From a virus, in the IMG/VR virus record IMGVR_UViG_3300009103_001934, positions 62,001 to 126,000 of that record: DNA of 64,000 nucleotides, one strand, 5' to 3'. This document shows, one piece after another, positions 1 to 8,804 of this stretch. Under the pieces are notes generated by a model. That model did not search any database, was not told the DNA's origin, and worked only from the letters and a program-made list of their open reading frames with translations. The first letter of the stretch is position 1. Each line of letters opens with the position of its first letter. The translations under genes and the position numbers were made by a program.

Positions 1-690
1 TCGTACATAGGGGAGAGTAGTTATGTAGACTGGGATTTCTGGAAACCCATGGATATAAGTAAGTCGTATGACGGGCTCTTAAGTTGTAGACCTAATAAGC
101 ACAAAAGGCCTTGGTTAGCAAGTAAAGTAAAGAACTTGGCTGTGGTTGTCGGCGGGATAACTTCATGGGAAAAATTCCACGGAGAAATAGACATGAGAGA
201 TATACCCCACGCATTTATTAATGAGAGAGGTTTAAGTCCAGAAGAAATGAGAGAGCTCCATAATTTATCAAGAGCTTATGTTTGTACCTCTTTAACAGAG
301 GGGGCCTGCAGAAGCTCTTCGCAGTCTTTACTGTGCGGTGTGCCAGTTATATCGATGAGTGACGCCACGGGCGGCAGGGAAGTTTATTATAATAAATACA
401 ACTCTATTATTTGCGAGCCGACTCAAGAAGCGGTTAAGGATGCCGTAGAGCAAGCGGTCAAAAAGAAATGGGACAGAGAAAAAATAAGAAAGAATTATCT
501 TGATCAAGCTATGAGTTTTAGAAGGGAGACTTATCAACTTATAGAAAAAATTCTATCAGAGGGAGACATCAAAGAAAGCGGAGAGGAGCTTTTTACGAAG
601 GCTTATCGGGGCGAACAGGGTTTTGGTTACTTTAGAAGCGGTTACCCGAGAGTGAGAGAAATCAAGGACTTAATGTCAAATAATGTGTAA
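1..690 (+). CDS. Glycosyltransferase, GT4-like, C-terminal part (5' partial)
   Basis: The reading frame is open to the left window edge, so this is the 3' part of a longer gene; an internal ATG lies at 49. The visible region carries the GT4/GT-B C-terminal pattern: a serine-rich LTEGACRSSSQSLLCGVPVI stretch resembling the donor-binding E-x(7)-E loop of GT4 enzymes, followed by GGREV. Role inferred: transfer of a sugar from a nucleotide-sugar donor, in a surface-polymer or virion-glycan pathway shared with the downstream genes. It is followed 10 nt later by a sulfotransferase-like gene. The N-terminal acceptor domain lies outside the window. Confidence 0.72.
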   Translation, partial: SYIGESSYVDWDFWKPMDISKSYDGLLSCRPNKHKRPWLASKVKNLAVVVGGITSWEKFHGEIDMRDIPHAFINERGLSPEEMRELHNLSRAYVCTSLTEGACRSSSQSLLCGVPVISMSDATGGREVYYNKYNSIICEPTQEAVKDAVEQAVKKKWDREKIRKNYLDQAMSFRRETYQLIEKILSEGDIKESGEELFTKAYRGEQGFGYFRSGYPRVREIKDLMSNNV

Positions 691-700
691 ACTATTATGA

Positions 701-1282
701 GTGATAATATCACACAAACACAAGTTTGTTTATGCTGCCATACCTAAGACGGCGTCGCTGTCTATCAAGACAGCGCTACCACACCCAGATGTTGAGCCCT
801 ACGATGATCACGTAAAACTTTCTCGTATTTCGGAGCTATTTAAATCTGAAGGCTGGGACCAGAGTCAGTATTTTACTTTTTTAAGTTACAGAAATCCTTG
901 GGCTATGGTAGTATCTTGTTATGAATACTCCGTTGCTAGACCAGATCATGTCACACATGAATTATATTCTTCTATGACTTTTGAAGAGCACGTGAAAGAA
1001 AATGAATTTTATAGAGGGTACATATTTAATCGCGCCAATCGCGCCGGGTTTGGAGTAGATGAACAGGGCAGGATCTTATACGACTTTATCCTTAAAACTG
1101 AGACGTTTAAAAGAGACTGGGGATATATTTGTAAAAAAATAGGGGTCGATTATAAATCTCCAGAGAGAAAAAATGTAACAGAACATCCGCATTATTCAAC
1201 ATATTATAACGAAAAAACTAAAAATATAGTTGCCGAAGCATACCAAAAAGAGATAGAATACTTTAGATATAAGTTTATCTAA
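701..1282 (+). CDS. Sulfotransferase family protein
   Basis: 193 aa. IPKTASLSI near residue 14 matches the 5'-phosphosulfate loop (PKTGSTS-like) and FLSYRNPWAMVVS matches the 3'-phosphate loop (RxPxxxxxS) of PAPS-dependent carbohydrate sulfotransferases. Start is GTG; the ATG four bases upstream is in another frame and stops at once. It lies between a glycosyltransferase and a methyltransferase, so the acceptor is probably a glycan (inference). A phage APS kinase gene at 21572 could supply the PAPS donor. Confidence 0.75.
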   Translation: MIISHKHKFVYAAIPKTASLSIKTALPHPDVEPYDDHVKLSRISELFKSEGWDQSQYFTFLSYRNPWAMVVSCYEYSVARPDHVTHELYSSMTFEEHVKENEFYRGYIFNRANRAGFGVDEQGRILYDFILKTETFKRDWGYICKKIGVDYKSPERKNVTEHPHYSTYYNEKTKNIVAEAYQKEIEYFRYKFI

Positions 1283-1285
1283 ATT

Positions 1286-1804
1286 ATGTACGAAGATGTT
1301 AAGTGTTTACTGTCCGAAGAAGATAAGCAAGTTCTTTTGAATTTATCTGAAGAATGTCGCGCGTTAGAAGGGGACTATTTAGAAATAGGTTGTTATGAGG
1401 GTGGGTCCACGTTACACATATGTCATAACATGCCTCAAGATAAGAAGTTGCACGTTTTTGATTTTTATTACAGAGAATATTTCGAAGATAATATCATAAA
1501 ACATCGCATCAAAGATAAAATTATTTTTTACCAAGGAGATTTTACCGAAACATATAACGATTTACCTCCGGATGATAGATTTGCGTTTATATTTGTAGAT
1601 AATAATCATAGTTATGATAATACCAGAATTCCCATGGAAAGACTATGGCCGCGACTAAACGCGGGGGGATACATGCTATTTCATGACTACGGCCATATAA
1701 ATTACCCCGGGGTTAAAGATTATTTGGATTCGTTACCCGAACAAAAAGACAGGGAGCTAATAGGAAAAATGGGCTGCTCATTTGGGTTTAAAAAGAAAAA
1801 ATGA
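1286..1804 (+). CDS. Class I SAM-dependent methyltransferase (Methyltransf_24/TylF-like)
   Basis: 172 aa. GDYLEIGCYEGGST is motif I (SAM-binding glycine loop), HVFDFY the acidic loop after strand 2, FIFVDNNHSYD the metal/catalytic segment of TylF/MacOcin-type sugar O-methyltransferases, and GGYMLFHDYG the late motif. Probable role: O-methylation of a sugar in the glycan made by neighbouring enzymes. The stop overlaps the next start (ATGA), indicating translational coupling. Confidence 0.75.
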   Translation: MYEDVKCLLSEEDKQVLLNLSEECRALEGDYLEIGCYEGGSTLHICHNMPQDKKLHVFDFYYREYFEDNIIKHRIKDKIIFYQGDFTETYNDLPPDDRFAFIFVDNNHSYDNTRIPMERLWPRLNAGGYMLFHDYGHINYPGVKDYLDSLPEQKDRELIGKMGCSFGFKKKK

Positions 1805-2757
1805 ACGGGATAACTCAATATAAAAACGTTTTCGTTCACGGAAGGAGTGGGCTAGTCGTAGACGAGCACCATAACCTTATAGACCACCCCCTAAACTCAC
1901 ATTATTGGAGACACGCTTATCCACTTCGAGTGATAAACCCTCCGCCGGGCGTACTCGCAGAGAGCACGGACTTTAAGTTAGAGCACATGAAGGCTATGAT
2001 ACGAGATAACCAAGTCATAGAACTAGAGGAGCAAAAATATTGCTTCGCTTTACCTTGGTTTCCCATGTATGCCTATGGACACGTACATGACGCAACCCAA
2101 TACCTTAAAGACTATGAGGATAACGGGCTCACAGGAAGCACTTTGCTAGTGCGTGCTGAAACTCCTCATATTTTTAACTTTTTTAGTGATCATCTTCATA
2201 CGTTTGGCTTTAACTCTTTAAGGACGCTTCCACTAACAGATAAGGTGTTCTTTGTAAAAGAAATAACTTTTTCTAACCATGATGCCTTTCCTTCTCAAAT
2301 AGATCCAGACAAATTAGAATGGCTTCGTGAAAAATATTATAAAAAATACAAACCAGAGGAGAAATTTTTTAACAAAAATCTTTTTCTAACTAGGCCTCGC
2401 AGGGTAATGTTGAATGAGGACGAGATCTGGAACTACTTAAAAGATAAAAATTTTATCAAAGTAGACGGGTCGGAAGGGCTAGCTAGACATATTTCTTTAT
2501 TTCACAAACCAAATTTGGTGATCGGGTGTCATGGAAGTCTATTCAGGAATTTATTATATAGCAATAGAGATAACGACTCGGTTTATTATGAGTACTGTAG
2601 TAGAAACAGACCAGATCAAGCGCAGGTAATGCTTGCGAAAACCTGCGGGATAAAAAAGTATGAACAAATACTCGTAGATGCAGATAAAGAAGATAATATC
2701 GCACCCAACTTAAAAAAAATTAAGAATATTGTAGAAAACACCTTTAAATTTTATTAA
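1801..2757 (+). CDS. Glycosyltransferase family 61-like (DUF563)
   Basis: 318 aa. Features seen: PWFPMYAYGHVHDATQYLKD, NLFLTRPRRVMLNEDEIW and a C-terminal HKPNLVIGCHGSLFRNLL segment, which together resemble GT61/DUF563 enzymes (capsule or xylan-type glycosyltransferases), where the late G-HG-L motif binds the nucleotide sugar. Coupled by ATGA to the upstream methyltransferase. Acceptor unknown. Confidence 0.65.
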   Translation: MNGITQYKNVFVHGRSGLVVDEHHNLIDHPLNSHYWRHAYPLRVINPPPGVLAESTDFKLEHMKAMIRDNQVIELEEQKYCFALPWFPMYAYGHVHDATQYLKDYEDNGLTGSTLLVRAETPHIFNFFSDHLHTFGFNSLRTLPLTDKVFFVKEITFSNHDAFPSQIDPDKLEWLREKYYKKYKPEEKFFNKNLFLTRPRRVMLNEDEIWNYLKDKNFIKVDGSEGLARHISLFHKPNLVIGCHGSLFRNLLYSNRDNDSVYYEYCSRNRPDQAQVMLAKTCGIKKYEQILVDADKEDNIAPNLKKIKNIVENTFKFY

Positions 2758-2777
2758 TAGCATGTTATAATTAAGTG

Positions 2778-3623
2778 ATGAAGATAGGTATTGTTGGCAA
2801 CGGTTACGTAGGGGGAGCAACCGCCCTATTAAAGAACAGAAATGTCGAGGTATTAGTATATGACATAGATGCCGAGAAATGTAGCCCGAAAGGGATAAGT
2901 ATGGACGACATAGCGGGCTGTTCGTTTGTTTTTGTGTGCGTGCCTACACCCATGGATCAAGATGGAAAATGCAGTCTCGTTTTAGTGGAGGGAGTTATAG
3001 ATGATTTGGCTAGTCGCGGCTTTGATAAAGGCAGAGCAGTCATAAAGTCCACGGTTCCTGTCGGAACCTCCAGAAGACTGGGAACGATGTTCATGCCAGA
3101 ATTTTTAACGGAACAAAATTGGAAGCATGATTTTTTGTCGCAGAAAACTTGGATACTCGGGACAAATGAAAGAGACGACAAGATAAGAGACGAAATCTAT
3201 GCGATTTTTGACGCAGCTTGGCATGATGGAGTGTTAACGCATAGGCCGCACATGACTTTCTCTACAACAGAGGAAGCGGAGCTTACAAAATATGTTAGAA
3301 ATACTTTTTTGGCAACCAAGGTGGCGTTCTTTAATGAGATAGAGCACTTTTGCAGGACCGCTAACGTTAGTTACCGTAAGGTAAGAGAGCTTACATTATA
3401 CGATGATCGAATAGGGGACACGCATACCTCCGTGCCCGGACCGGACGGTAAGAGAGGGTTTGGGGGCACTTGTTTCCCCAAAGATATTTCATCGTTGCTG
3501 CACCAAATATTAGATAAAGGAATGGTGTCCTACGTATTAATGGCCGCAAGAAACAGAAATATTGATGTGGACAGGCAAGAAAAAGACTGGGAACGTGACA
3601 AAGGAAGAGCCGTAGTTGAATAA
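2778..3623 (+). CDS. UDP-glucose/GDP-mannose dehydrogenase-like, short form
   Basis: About 281 aa. GIVGNGYVGGA is the NAD-binding loop, CVPTPMDQDG and KSTVPVGTS are UGD family signatures, and GFGGTCFPKD around residue 232 contains the catalytic cysteine. Known enzymes oxidise a UDP-sugar C6 alcohol to a uronate. This copy stops about 100 residues early compared with typical 390-450 aa members, so the C-terminal UDP-binding domain is missing or minimal. A TATAAT box ends 6 nt before the ATG; a GTG is directly upstream in frame. Confidence 0.82.
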   Translation: MKIGIVGNGYVGGATALLKNRNVEVLVYDIDAEKCSPKGISMDDIAGCSFVFVCVPTPMDQDGKCSLVLVEGVIDDLASRGFDKGRAVIKSTVPVGTSRRLGTMFMPEFLTEQNWKHDFLSQKTWILGTNERDDKIRDEIYAIFDAAWHDGVLTHRPHMTFSTTEEAELTKYVRNTFLATKVAFFNEIEHFCRTANVSYRKVRELTLYDDRIGDTHTSVPGPDGKRGFGGTCFPKDISSLLHQILDKGMVSYVLMAARNRNIDVDRQEKDWERDKGRAVVE

Positions 3624-4713
3624 AAAGGACGGAAAAAAGTTAAAAGATTTTTACAAACGCTTAGAGCAGGAAGAAAAAACGTTTGTTGGGTATCCTGTAA
3701 ACTCGTCCTTTGATTATTCGGAGCTATTTGATTTTTTATCTATACCCTTAAATAACGTGGGGGATCCGTTTAGTTCTAGCTACTATGGACTAGACTCTAG
3801 AGATTTTGAAAAAGAAGTGCTAGACTGGTTTTCTAAATTATACAAAGCGCCCTCGGAAAATTATTGGGGATACGTAACTAACGGTGGGACGGAGGGTAAT
3901 TTGTATGGGCTTTATTTGGCCAGAGAATTGTATCCGAAGGGAGTAGTTTATTATTCTCAAGACACGCACTATAGCGTAAGCAAAAACATACGAGTGCTTA
4001 ACATGGAGCACGTTATGATAAAGTCTAGGCTTAATGGAGAAATGGACTACGAAGACTTGTCTAACATGATGTCGACTTGGAGGAGCGCGCCGCCAATAAT
4101 TTTTGCCAACGTGGGAACGACGATGAGAGAGGGGTTTGACAGTATATGTGAAATCAAAAAGGCGCTAAAGAAGCTGGCGATACCAGAATATTATATTCAT
4201 GTAGACGCAGCGTTAGGGGGCATGACTTTACCCTTCATAGATAATGCGCCGCCTTTTGATTTTACAACGGGAGTACAAAGCATGTCTATTAGCGGCCATA
4301 AGTTAATTGGTTCACCGATTCCTTGCGGTATAGTTTTAGCGCTAAAAAGTAATGTAGGCAGGGTTTCTAGAGCAGTTGAGTATGTTGGTTCACTGGACAG
4401 CACTATTAGCGGCTCACGTAATGGTTTTACCCCACTAGTGCTTTGGTATGCTATAAAAAAATATGGCTTTAATGGTTTTAAAAAGGTAGTCAGATACTGC
4501 GTAAGAACAGCGGATTATGCGACGCGAAAAATGAATGAGGCAGGAATAAAAGCTTGGAAAAATGATCATGCTATAACAGTGGTCTTTCCCAGACCTAAAG
4601 AAGAGATAGTAAAAAAGTGGAAGCTAGCCGTACAGGATGATATAGCTCACATTATTTGTATGCCCCAAGTTACGAGGCCCACAATCGATAAGATCATTAA
4701 AGACCTAAATTAA
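3616..4713 (+). CDS. hdc: Histidine decarboxylase, PLP-dependent
   Basis: 365 aa. From memory the sequence follows bacterial PLP-type histidine decarboxylases almost end to end: GYP near the start, WGYVTNGGTEGN, DTHYSV, PIIFANVGTT, HVDAALGGM, SGHKLIGSPIPCG with the PLP lysine at about residue 229, and ITGSRNG-like SGSRNG. Product would be histamine from histidine. The best start is TTG overlapping the end of the upstream gene, because the next residues align with the family N-terminus and no ATG is nearby. It is unusual to find it inside a phage glycan cluster; the physiological role is unknown. Confidence 0.86.
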   Translation: MNKKDGKKLKDFYKRLEQEEKTFVGYPVNSSFDYSELFDFLSIPLNNVGDPFSSSYYGLDSRDFEKEVLDWFSKLYKAPSENYWGYVTNGGTEGNLYGLYLARELYPKGVVYYSQDTHYSVSKNIRVLNMEHVMIKSRLNGEMDYEDLSNMMSTWRSAPPIIFANVGTTMREGFDSICEIKKALKKLAIPEYYIHVDAALGGMTLPFIDNAPPFDFTTGVQSMSISGHKLIGSPIPCGIVLALKSNVGRVSRAVEYVGSLDSTISGSRNGFTPLVLWYAIKKYGFNGFKKVVRYCVRTADYATRKMNEAGIKAWKNDHAITVVFPRPKEEIVKKWKLAVQDDIAHIICMPQVTRPTIDKIIKDLN

Positions 4714-5436
4714 TTTAGTCCACCCAAATCTTACGTAGTCATTAGACCATTTGTATCTTGGAAAATCTTCCTCTCCCCGTTCAGCTTCGGTTTCTTGCGC
4801 GTGTTTTCGAATCAGCATATGATTGTGATGAGGGTCTCTGATTATGGGAGCGACACCGTCTTCATTAAGCTCTAGCGGGCTTTCCCCACCGAGTAGGACA
4901 TGTTTTTTAATATCAACAATCCTGCCCTCCTCGTTTCTCAACCAAAATAAGTGATCAGTATAACCATAGTGGCCCACCAAGTCCTCTTCGCATCCTCCAA
5001 TTTTCCAGTAATCTTCGGTTTTCATCATGCACACAGCGGGGTGTTCAAATCTGTGCGCGCAACTGTAGCTTTTAGATTTTAATCGCTTGTCTTTCTCTAT
5101 TAACTTTAGTAATTCTTTAGCTATGTTTCCATGGATAATCGTATCCATGTCCAATATCATTATGTATTCCGTTTCAGCTAGTCGAGCGCCAAGGTTTCTA
5201 CATCCACTTATATTGCAAACCAAATCATCTTCAACCCTGTAGAGAGACAGAGATAGCCCTTCTGTATCTTCTTCGTCTATTACAGGTTTCGCTGGGAGCT
5301 CCTTACTATGATCGTCTATAATTTGAAAATGAATTAAGTCCTTCACTTCTTGGGGATAATCTCTCCAAACTCCGAGGGTGTACTTTAAACAGTCAGCTTG
5401 ATTGTAGTATGATAATAGATATGTAATTTTTTTCAT
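4705..5436 (-). CDS. Glycosyltransferase, GT2-like (GT-A fold)
   Basis: 243 aa on the minus strand. YLLSYYNQADCLKYTL opens the nucleotide-binding fold, FQIIDDHS and EYIMILDMDTII supply the acidic metal/nucleotide sites, and GGCEEDLVGHYGYTDHLF is the acceptor-side ED motif of GT2/GT27-like enzymes. It converges with the histidine decarboxylase gene, overlapping by 9 nt, and is 4 nt downstream of the signal peptidase gene in the same operon. Confidence 0.75.
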   Translation of the reverse strand: MKKITYLLSYYNQADCLKYTLGVWRDYPQEVKDLIHFQIIDDHSKELPAKPVIDEEDTEGLSLSLYRVEDDLVCNISGCRNLGARLAETEYIMILDMDTIIHGNIAKELLKLIEKDKRLKSKSYSCAHRFEHPAVCMMKTEDYWKIGGCEEDLVGHYGYTDHLFWLRNEEGRIVDIKKHVLLGGESPLELNEDGVAPIIRDPHHNHMLIRKHAQETEAERGEEDFPRYKWSNDYVRFGWTKLI

Positions 5437-5440
5437 GATT

Positions 5441-5995
5441 TTAAAAAATAACTAAAGCCTTAACGTCCTTGACGGGGAGTAGTCCATACCACGATACGGG
5501 TCTATTGTCGCCTATAATCCAGACGTACCCCTTGGGCACGGTTAACTCTGCTTCCTCTACGTTTCTAGTCACCTTTTCATTTGTGCCCCAAAAATATAAA
5601 TCATTATCATTTTCATCTACTAGTTGCATAGTAACTTTTCCCTTACCATAGGTGCCGCCTGCTTCTTTATCATTTACATAAATTAATCCCTCTTTAATTT
5701 TAATCCGATCTCCCGCCAAACCAATAACTCTTTTACTTAATTTTTCTTTTTCTTTTCGATCTAAAATTATAATAACGTCCCATCTAGAGGGCTCCCAATC
5801 TCTGCCCAAGTTCCTTACGTTCTGCACTATAACCATCTCTCCATCCATGTAAGTCGGCTCCATGCTCTCACCTACAGTATAAACAAAGCCATATTTGTAG
5901 CCAAAAAAGCAATACCATGAAAAAAGCATTAAAATTAATAAAATTGACGCACTACGAAGCTTACTTTTTGATAAGTATTCTTTAAGTTTTAACAT
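5441..5995 (-). CDS. lepB: Signal peptidase I
   Basis: 184 aa. One N-terminal membrane segment (residues 16-38), then VGESMEPTY with nucleophile Ser44, KRVIGLAGDRIKI with general-base Lys88, and WIIGDNRPVSWYG, the box E equivalent of type I signal peptidases. It would cut Sec/Tat signal peptides at the outer face of the inner membrane. Plausible clients in this window are the trypsin-like protease and other exported proteins. Divergent from the plus-strand gene at 6092; minus-strand TATAAT boxes lie just upstream of the start. Confidence 0.9.
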   Translation of the reverse strand: MLKLKEYLSKSKLRSASILLILMLFSWYCFFGYKYGFVYTVGESMEPTYMDGEMVIVQNVRNLGRDWEPSRWDVIIILDRKEKEKLSKRVIGLAGDRIKIKEGLIYVNDKEAGGTYGKGKVTMQLVDENDNDLYFWGTNEKVTRNVEEAELTVPKGYVWIIGDNRPVSWYGLLPVKDVKALVIF

Positions 5996-6055
5996 GTTCT
6001 CAGGTATAATTATAGCACATTATACCAGAAAAGTGTATATAATATTAGACACATA

Positions 6056-6090
6056 ATTAATTGAGCTCCTTCACAAGGGGCTATTTTTAT
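6056..6090 (+). terminator. Small hairpin with T-run in a gene leader
   Basis: AGCTCC and GGGGCT pair around a TTCACAA loop and are followed by ATTTTTAT, directly before the ATG of the small gene at 6092. It resembles a weak terminator or attenuator in the leader, or simply a structured ribosome site. Confidence 0.4.
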
Positions 6091-6091
6091 C

Positions 6092-6358
6092 ATGAAAAAG
6101 AGAAGAACAAAGAAGAAGGCCCCCTCGCTAAGCTTGTGGGGTAAATTAAAATTGAAACTCAGCCACCTAAAAGAGTGGAGCTTGGAAAAGTGGGATTCCC
6201 TCTGGTTTAATTTAGGAGACGAAGAGCTACAATCAGGATTATTGTTAATTCTTTTTGGTATAGTTTTGCATTTTGGCTGTTTAGATTTCGAGTCGGCAGT
6301 TAAATGGCTAGCACTATTATGGGGCTCCAAAAAGGTGTGGGATGTAGTGAAGCATTAA
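6092..6358 (+). CDS. Small membrane protein, unknown function
   Basis: 88 aa. A lysine/arginine-rich N-terminus (about 40 residues) is followed by hydrophobic segments LLLILFGIVLHFG and AVKWLALLWG. No family recognised. It stands alone between a leader hairpin and a strong terminator, so it is probably transcribed as its own unit. A holin-like role is conceivable but there is no specific evidence. Confidence 0.6.
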   Translation: MKKRRTKKKAPSLSLWGKLKLKLSHLKEWSLEKWDSLWFNLGDEELQSGLLLILFGIVLHFGCLDFESAVKWLALLWGSKKVWDVVKH

Positions 6359-6379
6359 TCTCACAAACTTTTTTTTAAA

Positions 6380-6412
6380 AAGCGAGGCCTATTGGGTTTC
6401 GCTTATTTTTTT
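6380..6412 (+). terminator. Rho-independent terminator
   Basis: A 10-bp stem (AAGCGAGGCC with GGGTTTCGCTT, two G-U pairs) is followed by seven T's. It ends the transcript of the small membrane gene immediately upstream. Confidence 0.85.
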
Positions 6413-6430
6413 AGTGTAAACATATATAGT

Positions 6431-6721
6431 ATGGATACTCAACTTCTTGTGAATATTTTATTCGGCGTTCTTGTTACCGTTGCGGGCTGGCTTTTCAAGG
6501 TCATGTACAATCAGATAAGAGACATGGAGACAGAAGTTAACGACGTCGAAGACAAGCATGATTCGGACCATAGACTTGTCACAAAGCAGATTAATGATTT
6601 AGCTCTTTCCCTTCCCGAAAAGTATGTTAACAAAGAAGATTTTACTAATTTAGTTAAAGTTGTGCATCATAGATTTGATAGGCTCGAAGAAAAAATAGAC
6701 GAGTTAAAGTCGAATGGATAA
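6431..6721 (+). CDS. Membrane-anchored coiled-coil phage protein
   Basis: 96 aa from the ATG at 6431; an upstream in-frame start at 6392 lies inside the terminator and is rejected. One membrane segment LLVNILFGVLVTVAGWLF near the N-terminus, then a charged helical region (IRDMETEVNDVEDKHD and HRFDRLEEKIDEL) typical of short phage proteins with an N-terminal anchor and a coiled coil. Function unknown. Confidence 0.65.
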   Translation: MDTQLLVNILFGVLVTVAGWLFKVMYNQIRDMETEVNDVEDKHDSDHRLVTKQINDLALSLPEKYVNKEDFTNLVKVVHHRFDRLEEKIDELKSNG

Positions 6722-6944
6722 AAAATTAACACATACTATACAATTCAACGGCTTGTTTGTGGAGGTATATGACAAAGATCCAACTGAAAATTTTTGGAAA
6801 GATAAAAAAATATATATTTACGATTGCCTAAGCGACCTTTCAGAAAAAGAAAGGGATAGTATAATTAATTACCTGTATGAAGAAGGGTTCGTTGATGATA
6901 GAAGAATAGAGTTTGAGGTTATTAGGGGTGAAGACTATTTCTAA
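6714..6944 (+). CDS. Hypothetical protein
   Basis: 76 aa, acidic, soluble. The start overlaps the end of the preceding gene by 8 nt. No family recognised. Its 3' end overlaps a convergent minus-strand gene by 23 nt. Confidence 0.55.
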   Translation: MDKKLTHTIQFNGLFVEVYDKDPTENFWKDKKIYIYDCLSDLSEKERDSIINYLYEEGFVDDRRIEFEVIRGEDYF

Positions 6945-7260
6945 TAGATTTTATTTGCCCTAATAAATTTAGAGTATTTTCGCACCTAATGTGAGGCGTT
7001 TGAATCGTCATCGGATAATTATTTTTAGTATCAACCCTCACTCCCTCCACTCTCCATTCAGGAATGACGATGTCATCTATAAAATCAAACCACCCCTTTC
7101 TTTTCAGAAACTTCCAATAAATATCTACCATTTCTTGTTCTGATTCTAAAACTACGTCATAATCTAACTCTTTTTTAGCCATCATAGTAAGGAAACGAAA
7201 GTACAGCCCCTCTGAGGGAGGGTCGGAGCTTAGCTCTGCAGTAATAATCAAATTCATCAT
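6922..7260 (-). CDS. Hypothetical protein
   Basis: 112 aa on the minus strand. Contains a helical acidic central segment (SEQEMVDIYWKFLKRKGW) followed by FIDDIVIPEW. No membrane segment. Good protein-like composition in this frame only. Function not recognised. Confidence 0.6.
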   Translation of the reverse strand: MMNLIITAELSSDPPSEGLYFRFLTMMAKKELDYDVVLESEQEMVDIYWKFLKRKGWFDFIDDIVIPEWRVEGVRVDTKNNYPMTIQTPHIRCENTLNLLGQIKSIRNSLHP

Positions 7261-7337
7261 AATAATTTACACTAAAAAGTAACTAAAAATTTAATTTGCT
7301 TGTCGTGCTATAGTATAATATATTTAATTAAAGAGTT

Positions 7338-8285
7338 ATGAAAACTTTATTCGCCACTATCCTCGGTCTCACCATCGCAACGTCATCGTTTGCGGCTGAG
7401 AAGAAACAGTCCACGGCAGAACATCTTCAGAACGTTTCTGTCACAATTAGATCCGAAGGCCAATTCTCTAATGGAGAAGGGTCGGGGGTAATCTTTAGTC
7501 GAAAAGATAAAGATGGTAATTTGGTGAATTTAGTATGGACCGCCGGTCATGTTATAGATAACTTAAGGTCTACTAGAAAGACGGTGATAAATGGTACATC
7601 GAAAACGATCGTAGAGTTTAAAGATCCGATGGTCGTAAAAGAAATCAGGCAAAACGGAAGGACCGTCGGTAGATTACAAATGGACGCAGAGGTGTTAAAA
7701 TACTCAGACGCCAAAGACGGACACGATCTCGCATTATTGCGCGTGAGAAAGTTAAATTTTGTTACAGATACGGTGGCCTTTTATCTTGATAAAGAGATTC
7801 CCCCGTTAGGCACAGACCTTTTACACGTTGGTTCGCTATTAGGGCAAATGGGAGCGAACAGTATGACTGATGGTATCTACTCTCAGCACGGTAGACTAAT
7901 TAAGTCATTAAATAAATTCGTGTTCGATCAGACAACTTGTACGGCGTTCCCCGGATCGAGTGGAGGTGGAGTATATTTAAAAAAAGACGCTAGATATGTA
8001 GGAATGTTGGTCCGTGGAGCGGGAGAGGGCTTTAATCTTATCGTGCCGGTGCGCAGGATGGTTGAGTACGCGGAAAAGCATAAAATTATGTGGGCATTAG
8101 ACAAAAATGTACCTATGCCTAGCGAAGATGATCTAAAAAAGATGCCTGTAGAACACGAACCGAAAGCGAAGAGCGATAAAGATGACGACACGGCAGACGA
8201 AAAAGCGGCGAAGAAAATGTTTCCATACATGCTTCGAGTAACTTACCCTAAGATCCTTATTTTACAGAAAAAGCCGCTAGATTAA
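7338..8285 (+). CDS. Secreted trypsin-like serine protease
   Basis: 315 aa. Signal peptide of about 20 residues ending SSFAA. The chymotrypsin-fold triad is visible: His71 in WTAGHV, Asp130 in GHDLALL and Ser208 in FPGSSGGGVY, plus GEGSGVIFS early in the first barrel. The last 60 residues are charged and probably disordered (KSDKDDDTADEKAAKK) with a hydrophobic end. It would act in the periplasm or outside the cell; substrate unknown. A TATAAT box lies about 20 nt upstream and a strong terminator follows. Confidence 0.85.
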   Translation: MKTLFATILGLTIATSSFAAEKKQSTAEHLQNVSVTIRSEGQFSNGEGSGVIFSRKDKDGNLVNLVWTAGHVIDNLRSTRKTVINGTSKTIVEFKDPMVVKEIRQNGRTVGRLQMDAEVLKYSDAKDGHDLALLRVRKLNFVTDTVAFYLDKEIPPLGTDLLHVGSLLGQMGANSMTDGIYSQHGRLIKSLNKFVFDQTTCTAFPGSSGGGVYLKKDARYVGMLVRGAGEGFNLIVPVRRMVEYAEKHKIMWALDKNVPMPSEDDLKKMPVEHEPKAKSDKDDDTADEKAAKKMFPYMLRVTYPKILILQKKPLD

Positions 8286-8327
8286 GCTATTCCAAGGACC
8301 GAGGGGTATGCCTTGTGGGGTGGAGCG

Positions 8328-8370
8328 AACGTGGCGGGATGTGTAACAACAACCCGCTGCGTTTTTTATT
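8328..8370 (+). terminator. Rho-independent terminator
   Basis: An 11-bp stem (AACGTGGCGGG with CCCGCTGCGTT, two wobble pairs) around a 14-nt loop, followed by TTTTTTATTTT. It closes the protease unit. Confidence 0.85.
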
Positions 8371-8411
8371 TTCTTAAACAGTTAATTAGTGTATATAATA
8401 ATGTAGCAAAA

Positions 8412-8804
8412 ATGAAAAAGAGACCTGAACCCATCGAAATAGATTTTACCGATCAGATTAAGGCCAAGAAAAAAGAGTCCACTGCTCGAGTGGATGAATT
8501 AATATCACAAAAGGACTTGGTTGAGACAATCGCCACAGATTTAAGCGCGATCAGGCAAGTAGTGGAAAATTACGGCGGAGAAATCAGCAAGTCTTCAGGC
8601 ATCATAAATAATTCTGATGAAGCTTCATTTATTGATAGCGTTAAAAAATATATTTTCACCTCCAAAGAAGAGGCAACGGAAATGGGCAGGTCAGTGGGAC
8701 TTATAAGTGCTCACGCATATAAAACTCACGATGGTGTAGTGTTGTTCATGCCCGGCCGTAACACCGGAGAGTTTTACGAGTGGTATTGGAAGTCTCATTC
8801 CTAA
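8412..8804 (+). CDS. Hypothetical protein
   Basis: 130 aa from the ATG at 8412; an earlier in-frame start at 8313 would run through the terminator and is rejected. A helical N-terminal half with lysine and glutamate repeats is followed by a compact C-terminal part (EATEMGRSVGLISAHAYKT and FYEWYW). A TATAAT box sits 12 nt upstream. Function not recognised. Confidence 0.6.
   Translation: MKKRPEPIEIDFTDQIKAKKKESTARVDELISQKDLVETIATDLSAIRQVVENYGGEISKSSGIINNSDEASFIDSVKKYIFTSKEEATEMGRSVGLISAHAYKTHDGVVLFMPGRNTGEFYEWYWKSHS

Noticed and set aside
6010-6330. 106-codon open frame on the minus strand
   Set aside because: Low-complexity shadow of the small membrane protein gene; overlaps hairpin and promoter sequences.
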